The translations under genes were made by a program, and so were the position numbers. Of a stretch of DNA of 64,000 nucleotides, positions 59,733 to 64,000 are shown piece by piece. The notes beneath the pieces are model-generated. The model saw only the letters and a program-made list of their open reading frames with translations, did no database searches and had not been told where the DNA came from. Origin of the DNA: CALREJ01 sp964533375 (GTDB lineage Bacteria > Patescibacteriota > Gracilibacteria > Peribacterales > Peribacteraceae). Within the stretch, counting starts at the first letter, position 1, and the number at the start of each line of letters is the position of its first letter. The stretch spans positions 868,001-932,000 of the forward strand of contig CAZHLW010000001.1 in the NCBI GenBank assembly GCA_964533375.1, in the 5' to 3' direction.

Positions 59733-60563
59733 ATGCCTGAACGCTCACTGAAAGTTGACCTCACGTGGTGGTGCCACAACAGCTTTGGTCCAAAGTGGGA
59801 CATCGATACCTTCATCAAGCGTGCCAGAGATATTGGCGCAGTTGGTATCGAGTTGGCGCCAGTGGAACATTGGCAAAAGCTGCAGAAAGCGGAGCTAACC
59901 TGCCCTGTCGCGATTCTCGACTTCGGCAAAGACAAACCACCCTTCGCAATCGGCTGGAACGATCCGACCGATCACCCTGCAGTTATCGCTGAAACTCTCA
60001 AGCAAATCGAGAACTGCCGAACGTCGGAGGGAGTATGCAATATGGTGATCGCATTTTCGGGTATGAGAAAACCTGGTATCAACAAAAAGGCAGCGATCGC
60101 CAACTGCGTCAGCGGGCTCAAACAAGTTATGCCCGAAGCAGAGAAAGAGGGCGTCACTGTTCTGTTTGAATGCCTGAACGATAAGAAAGAGGGGGCAGAG
60201 GCGTGGAAGGGGCACCCGGGATATGACGCGACCACCTTGGACTTCGGTCTCGAGGTGGTGAAAGGTGTTGGTTCGCCTCGTTGCAAACTCGTTGTCGATC
60301 TCTTCCATGTCCAGCGACAGGAAGGGAACGTCATCCAAAACCTGGAGATGGTAAAGGACCATGTCGGCCACATTCACGCTGCCGGTCACGGCCAGGTAAT
60401 CCGGCAGGAGATGAACGTCGGATACCAGGATCTGGATCACAGGGGGATCTTCCGGTATATCCGGTCCTGGTATCAGGGCGGCGTCGGGATCGAATACATT
60501 CCAACGCATGGTCGCCCCTACAAGAACGACCTGCAGGCCACGATGAAGCTGATCAATGGATGA
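59733..60563 (+). CDS. Hydroxypyruvate isomerase-like TIM-barrel protein
   Basis: A 276-residue xylose-isomerase-like TIM barrel of the Hyi family. Metal-binding acidic and His residues appear in VLFECLNDK, LVVDLFHVQRQEGN, VGHIHAAGH and GVGIEYIPTHG. It would interconvert hydroxypyruvate and tartronate semialdehyde or isomerise a sugar. It is isolated from any sugar pathway here, and its codon use looks more GC-rich than its neighbours, so recent transfer is possible. Confidence 0.8.
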   Translation: MPERSLKVDLTWWCHNSFGPKWDIDTFIKRARDIGAVGIELAPVEHWQKLQKAELTCPVAILDFGKDKPPFAIGWNDPTDHPAVIAETLKQIENCRTSEGVCNMVIAFSGMRKPGINKKAAIANCVSGLKQVMPEAEKEGVTVLFECLNDKKEGAEAWKGHPGYDATTLDFGLEVVKGVGSPRCKLVVDLFHVQRQEGNVIQNLEMVKDHVGHIHAAGHGQVIRQEMNVGYQDLDHRGIFRYIRSWYQGGVGIEYIPTHGRPYKNDLQATMKLING

Positions 60564-60698
60564 ACGTGTCGCCATGCGACAAAGACTTTCGGCGGGTCCT
60601 TCCCTGGGCCCGTCGAATTTCTGTATGTCCTCTGTAAACCATCAAAAAGATTGATGCAATTGAGTTGCAATAACAACTGTCTTTGCTATACTGTTTGC

Positions 60699-61130
60699 AT
60701 GAGTCACACCCGCACTGAAGAGCAGATTCTCGAAACGCTCCGCAGCACCGGCCACCGCATTACACTGTCGCGCAGGGCCATCATCCGTGCTGTTTTGAAG
60801 AGCTCGACTCCCCTGTCTGCTGCAGGCGTTCTCGAAAAAATCCGCAAAGACAAAACGGAGGTGGATAAAACAACCGTCTACCGCGAACTGCAGATGCTGG
60901 CGGACGCAGACCTTATCCGCAGTATGACATTTGATGATGGCATCCGCCGGTACCAGGCGCATGCGGATTCACATACACATCACATTGTGTGCACCAAATG
61001 TAATAAAGTGGATGATGTGACAATGGAGCACGATATGGATGCAGTCGAAAAAAGTATTCTCAAAAAGAAAGACTTTACCGTCACCAGTCATTCACTGGAA
61101 TTTTACGGGCTGTGCGCGAAGTGTGCATAA
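60699..61130 (+). CDS. Fur-family metalloregulator
   Basis: A 143-residue Fur/Zur/PerR-type repressor. The winged helix (GHRITLSRRAIIRAVLKS ... DKTTVYRELQMLADADLI) is followed by a dimerisation domain with HADSHTHHIVC, CTKC and CAKC, so a structural zinc site is present. The regulatory metal is undecided. TATACT six bases before the ATG at 60699 overrides the in-frame TTG/ATG upstream. Two TGCAAT copies eleven bases apart (60655 and 60666) could form an operator. Confidence 0.88.
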   Translation: MSHTRTEEQILETLRSTGHRITLSRRAIIRAVLKSSTPLSAAGVLEKIRKDKTEVDKTTVYRELQMLADADLIRSMTFDDGIRRYQAHADSHTHHIVCTKCNKVDDVTMEHDMDAVEKSILKKKDFTVTSHSLEFYGLCAKCA

Positions 61131-61133
61131 AAA

Positions 61134-61164
61134 AACGGGAGGCCCTTTCGAAGCCCCCCGTTTT
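61134..61164. terminator. Bidirectional terminator
   Basis: AAAACGGGAGGC pairs with GCCCCCCGTTTT (one mismatch), with A and T tracts on both sides. It lies between the ends of fur and the convergent histone-like gene and serves both. Confidence 0.75.
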
Positions 61165-61169
61165 GCAAA

Positions 61170-61322
61170 CTACATAGCCATCTTTTTGTTCTTCCTCTTC
61201 CCTGCTCCATTAGCCTTCTTACGGGAAGAAGTAGATTTACTGGCAGAACGGCTCTTGGTAGACGCACGACTGGTGCGCGATGCTGCCTTCTTGGCACGTC
61301 CCTTTGTCTTCTTGGTAGGCAT
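61170..61322 (-). CDS. Lys/Ser/Ala-rich histone H1-like peptide
   Basis: A 50-residue, very basic protein (MPTKKTKGRAKKAASRTSRA..., ending KKMAM) made almost only of Lys, Arg, Ser, Ala, Thr and Gly. It resembles histone-H1-like tails of bacterial nucleoid proteins (Hc1, AlgP). Probable role: DNA or RNA compaction. The ATG at 61322 is chosen because the upstream extension has a different composition. It ends at the shared terminator. Confidence 0.6.
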   Translation of the reverse strand: MPTKKTKGRAKKAASRTSRASTKSRSASKSTSSRKKANGAGKRKNKKMAM

Positions 61323-61447
61323 ACGAGTGTGGGGAAGAAAATAAAAAATGAGGTGCACCCTCTACCTTGTACGACGGGCAACATTTCTGTTTCTTGCAAT
61401 TTTCTTCTGATTTTACATTTCCCCATGGTCTACCGTATTCTTTTGGT

Positions 61448-61846
61448 ATGCCTTCCTTCAAAAACATCTCCCAAAGTATCGGCGCGATTATTGCCGGTAT
61501 GTTCATTGGTGCCATCCTCTCCGTTGCCACAGACTTTATTCTGGAAAACACAGGAGTCTTCCCAACATTCGCTGAGCAGCAGGCAAACGGTTCACCAACA
61601 TGGCTGCTTCTGTGGGCCAGTCTTTATAGAACGCTCTACACCATTCTCGGATGTTACGTTGCAGCGCGGCTTGCCCCCAGCAAACCCCTGCGCCATGCGA
61701 TGATCCTTGGTGTGCTTGGATTCGTCGCAAACATTGCAGGTGGCATTGCTATGTGGCACCTCGGTCAGAATTGGTACCCGATTGCGCTGGCAGTTCTCTC
61801 GCTGGCTGCAGGATGGATTGGAGGAACGTTGCACGCTAAAAAATAG
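61448..61846 (+). CDS. Four-helix membrane protein
   Basis: A 132-residue protein with four membrane helices and Gly-rich packing faces (GAIIAGMFIGAILS, LGVLGFVANIAGGIAM). No family recognised with confidence. TATTCT six bases before the ATG at 61448 fixes the start over 61367. Confidence 0.6.
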   Translation: MPSFKNISQSIGAIIAGMFIGAILSVATDFILENTGVFPTFAEQQANGSPTWLLLWASLYRTLYTILGCYVAARLAPSKPLRHAMILGVLGFVANIAGGIAMWHLGQNWYPIALAVLSLAAGWIGGTLHAKK

Positions 61847-61876
61847 CAGTGGCGGGATCGAAGTCCGCGCCACTGC
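61840..61876 (-). terminator. Terminator of the 35-residue peptide gene
   Basis: GCAGTGGCG (61846-61854) pairs perfectly with CGCCACTGC (61868-61876). Read on the minus strand it is followed by TATTTTTTAG. It lies 15 bases beyond the stop at 61891 and overlaps the stop codon of the plus-strand membrane gene. Confidence 0.75.
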
Positions 61877-61890
61877 CGGTTGCCGTGACC

Positions 61891-61998
61891 TTAGACGAAG
61901 GCCACGAGGGTGACAACACTCGAAGCAAAGTTGAGCGCTATCACAATAACTGACAGACAGGTCACAACAAGGCGGGCAAGGCGTCTCAAGCGTTTCAT
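61891..61998 (-). CDS. 35-residue membrane peptide with Shine-Dalgarno sequence
   Basis: MKRLRRLARLVVTCLSVIVI followed by a hydrophobic end: a basic N-terminus and a single membrane helix. AAAGGAG is five bases before the ATG, and a strong terminator follows, so this is a complete small transcription unit. It could be a toxin-like peptide or a membrane regulator. Upstream, TGTCTA and TAGACA (about 62025-62039) form a palindrome in its leader. Confidence 0.6.
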   Translation of the reverse strand: MKRLRRLARLVVTCLSVIVIALNFASSVVTLVAFV

Positions 61999-62154
61999 AA
62001 AAGCTCCTTTCTAAACAACGGTATGTCTAAAATAGACATCGATCTGTCACAGAAAGCATAGCACTTATTGACTTATTATATAAATAGTATATTTTATTTT
62101 TAACCGAACAAGCGTTTACGAACGTTCGGCGTTACTCTACAAAGGAATGTGTCG

Positions 62155-62292
62155 ATGCAATTGAGAACCGTTTTACAGTGGTGCGTGTCGGTGTACTTGG
62201 TTGGGATGACGATCTATATCGTCGCCGCTGCCATCGAAAAGAACAGGACAAATACCGGAAGAGTGTTGCAGTCGACCCGACCGGTGAAGTAA
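62155..62292 (+). CDS. 45-residue membrane peptide
   Basis: MQLRTVLQWCVSVYLVGMTI, then YIVAAAIEKN and a polar, basic tail ending TRPVK. One membrane helix. AAGGA lies nine bases before the ATG. It is divergent from the 35-residue peptide, about 155 bases away across a very AT-rich spacer that probably holds both promoters. Function unknown; toxin/antitoxin-type or stress-peptide roles are only guesses. Confidence 0.5.
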   Translation: MQLRTVLQWCVSVYLVGMTIYIVAAAIEKNRTNTGRVLQSTRPVK

Positions 62293-62299
62293 CAACAAA

Positions 62300-62333
62300 A
62301 ACGACCGGGCACCCTATGGAGCGCTCGGTCGTT
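62300..62333 (+). terminator. Hairpin after the 45-residue peptide gene
   Basis: ACGACCG (62301-62307) pairs with CGGTCGT (62326-62332). The tail is GGTTTAG, so termination strength is doubtful. Beyond it, 62334-62504 contains no gene I can support. Confidence 0.5.
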
Positions 62334-62504
62334 GGTTTAGTGTGTCGCTACTGCCAGCGATCTGCGTGGGCGTATCGATGCTTCATATGGTATGCAGGGA
62401 AAGAAATACAAACTGTTGGTTAACCGATGATGCGAGTATAGGAAACAGACGTCGCAAAAATGTGAAACGTCTGTGGAGATTTCGGGAATATTTTGACTGT
62501 CTAA

Positions 62505-62816
62505 TTATTTCGGACAGTTCAGTGCCTTTCTCCAACCTGCTTTCTTTGCATCAGCTTCAGTACAAAACATGCGCTCACCGGCAGATACATCAATGACGGT
62601 CTGCTTATAACTTGCACAACCAGGCAGGTGATAAATTTTTTCCTTTTTATTGATATTCCCTTTAATAACACACGTAGCAGCAGATGACATTATTTTCTTT
62701 GTTGCCTTGCTGGAAGACTGTTTGGCTTCTGCTGTTCTAGTCATGACTAGAACACCAATCATCACAACCAGAAGCGCAAAACGTGATGTCGGTGATTTTT
62801 TCTTTAAAAAACTCAT
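62505..62816 (-). CDS. Secreted small protein with Ada/thermonuclease-tail-like domain
   Basis: A 103-residue protein: signal peptide (to about 31, LLVVMIGVLVMTRTAEA) and a domain CVIKGNINKKEKIYHLPGCA ... ERMFCTEADAKKAGWRKA. This Cys/His pattern is found at the C-terminus of secreted nucleases and in small metal-binding domains. It probably binds zinc or DNA outside the cell, but alone its role is unknown. TATACT lies seven bases before the ATG at 62816. Confidence 0.7.
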   Translation of the reverse strand: MSFLKKKSPTSRFALLVVMIGVLVMTRTAEAKQSSSKATKKIMSSAATCVIKGNINKKEKIYHLPGCASYKQTVIDVSAGERMFCTEADAKKAGWRKALNCPK

Positions 62817-62897
62817 TGCTCTAAGTATAGGCGATTTTACTTTTTTACAAAATCTCCGGCACAGATTGCTCTGCACCGGAGAGATTGATGCTGTTAT

Positions 62898-63560
62898 TTA
62901 GCGCATGCTACTCATATTTGTAGACGGCTTATCCTCACGATCAGCCTTCAGGCGGTAGACCATTTCCGCCATTTCACCGCGGGTCAGGATCTGGTCAAAG
63001 CGCTTCACGCTGGTCGGGATTGCCTTCAGTTCAGACAAACGCTGAACGTACGGGCGGTACCAGAATTCGCCGGTGGTCTCTTCTTCCAGGCCCAGAGAGA
63101 ACACGTTGTTGATGATTTTTGCAGCTTCCACAAAGTTAATGGACTCAGCCGGCTGGAACGTTCCATTCGGGTAGCCATCAACAATTGCTTTCATTTTTCC
63201 AAAACAGACTTCCGGTGCGTACCATGCATCCAGTGCAACATCGCGGAAGAAGACGATTTTGGAATTTTCCGGCACATTGGCGCGGATGCATTCGCTCAGA
63301 TTATTCGTATCCAGAATGAGCGGATTGACCACAAACTTCATAAATTCCGCACGGTTGATGCGGGCGTTGGGCTTGAAGGTGCCGTCCAGATATCCTTTCA
63401 GCACATTGTGTGTGCGCAGGTATTCAATACCTTCATAGTATGTACTGCCTTCAGGAACATCCGTAAAAGGTTTCTGGGAGAAACTGACATCCTCCGCAAA
63501 TGCGGTTGCCGAACCAAGGAGCATGGTGCCAATAATGGCAAGGGAGAGACTCTGTCTCAT
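62898..63560 (-). CDS. SLH-domain surface protein
   Basis: A 220-residue protein: signal peptide (MRQSLSLAIIGTMLLGSATA) and three SLH motifs (NVLKGYLDGTFKPNARINRA, AIVDGYPNGTFQPAESINFV, AIPTSVKRFDQILTRGEMAE) that fill the whole mature protein. A single Cys pair lies in the middle (SECIRAN, EVCFGKM). It may be a structural S-layer-type linker or a wall-anchoring subunit. The start at 63560 is chosen for the signal peptide. It is only distantly related to the SLH proteins at 30-33 kb. Confidence 0.82.
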   Translation of the reverse strand: MRQSLSLAIIGTMLLGSATAFAEDVSFSQKPFTDVPEGSTYYEGIEYLRTHNVLKGYLDGTFKPNARINRAEFMKFVVNPLILDTNNLSECIRANVPENSKIVFFRDVALDAWYAPEVCFGKMKAIVDGYPNGTFQPAESINFVEAAKIINNVFSLGLEEETTGEFWYRPYVQRLSELKAIPTSVKRFDQILTRGEMAEMVYRLKADREDKPSTNMSSMR

Positions 63561-63752
63561 AGGGGAAGGTGGAAGGAAATAAGGGGGAGATACACCTAAG
63601 ACTACAAAGTAGCCCTTTTCTTTCACGGAAAAAATCAATCGGGCTGCGAAACGGGGAAAGAGTGTCGTAATCATGACTATTTCTGTAAGAGGCCCTACGG
63701 CGGCGGGTCATACCCTTGTTCGCTGGTTTTTATTTTCTTTCCACCTTTTTCT

Positions 63753-64000
63753 ATGAAGAAATTACTCGTCGCGGGAACGGCGGCGCTGACACTCCTGTCG
63801 GCATTCCCGATTATGGCCAAAAATGATGATGGCCGCGGTTTTGGTTTTGGCTTCAAAACGGATGTCAAAGCTGATGTGCATGTCTCCGCATCTGCAGCTG
63901 TTGATGCTGCCTGTATGCAGGGTGTCGCGAAAGAACGCAGTCGTGCATACACCGAGGCATTCAGTGCCTACAGCACATCTATCAATACTGCACTGAAGGT
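63753..64000 (+). CDS. Secreted protein, truncated by the window end
   Basis: The first 82 residues are visible: signal peptide MKKLLVAGTAALTLLSAFPI-MA, a Gly/Phe stretch (DGRGFGFGFK) and the start of an Ala-rich helical part (AACMQGVAKERSRAYTEAFS). The remainder lies outside the window. No family recognised. The gap 63561-63752 has no clear promoter. Confidence 0.55.
   Translation, partial: MKKLLVAGTAALTLLSAFPIMAKNDDGRGFGFGFKTDVKADVHVSASAAVDAACMQGVAKERSRAYTEAFSAYSTSINTALK

Noticed and set aside
62342..62596. 84-residue plus-strand ORF starting GTG
   Set aside because: No SD or -10 at the leaderless distance, low-complexity basic middle, and it overlaps the well-supported secreted gene at 62505-62816.

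Overview
The window looks like a chromosomal contig from an ultra-small, host-dependent bacterium of the Candidate Phyla Radiation (Patescibacteria), most plausibly the Peregrinibacteria/Peribacteria side. This is inferred from an alanyl-tRNA synthetase of about 619 residues with no C-Ala tail, many small secreted or membrane proteins of unknown function, SLH-domain surface proteins, and standard use of UGA as a stop (so not the UGA=Gly code of Gracilibacteria). No rRNA is present, so the placement is not proven. A 100-N assembly gap lies at 51645-51744.

Layout. 1-2332: a VOC protein, a seven-repeat protein and the tmRNA gene ssrA. 2333 to about 8.4 kb: a probable integrative element inserted at the 3' end of ssrA, carrying a large serine recombinase, an HTH protein, a zinc-ribbon membrane protein, a membrane-anchored HerA/FtsK-type ATPase and an RcnR-like regulator with a CDF metal exporter. 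8.6-9.7 kb: small housekeeping-like genes. 9746-15158: an AT-rich defence-like island (SF2 helicase with four C-terminal repeats, Mrr-like nuclease, AAA_13/RloC-like ATPase). 15.3-20.8 kb: ECF sigma factor with membrane anti-sigma factor, and two tandem sensor histidine kinases with EF-hand-like loops. 20.9-28.7 kb: alaS, envelope and membrane genes, an RNA methyltransferase, an HTTM protein and tRNA-Asn. 28.8-37.7 kb: a cell-surface island (SLH, BIG, EGF-like, GLUG-like, FnIII, LamG domains). 37.8-39.5 kb: a copper-responsive operon. 39.5-45.5 kb: mostly small membrane and metabolic genes (2-hydroxyacid dehydrogenase, PPOX proteins, DsbB, DUF2200). 45.5-54.2 kb: a second surface-protein region with a lectin protein and a phosphodiester glycosidase. 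54.2-64 kb: DUF1801 and Tat-exported proteins, a divergent SGNH/MBOAT acylation pair, a sugar isomerase, Fur, a histone-like peptide, two tiny membrane peptides and another SLH protein.

The most general signal is expression architecture. More than thirty genes have a TA-N3-T hexamer six to nine bases before the start codon and no Shine-Dalgarno sequence, which implies leaderless mRNAs. The rule resolves most doubtful starts and exposes two apparent AUA starts (28806 and 58133). Good Shine-Dalgarno sequences appear only in the mobile element and in front of two tiny membrane peptides near 62 kb.

Functionally the genes point to an organism invested in its envelope. Surface proteins share a promoter module and, in four cases, a C-terminal Gly/Arg linker plus a short two-cysteine domain that could be a sorting or anchoring signal. 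DsbB would supply the disulfides that the EGF-like and C-terminal cysteines need. A shared TGTAACC...CGTAA promoter links the ECF sigma factor to at least one envelope gene.
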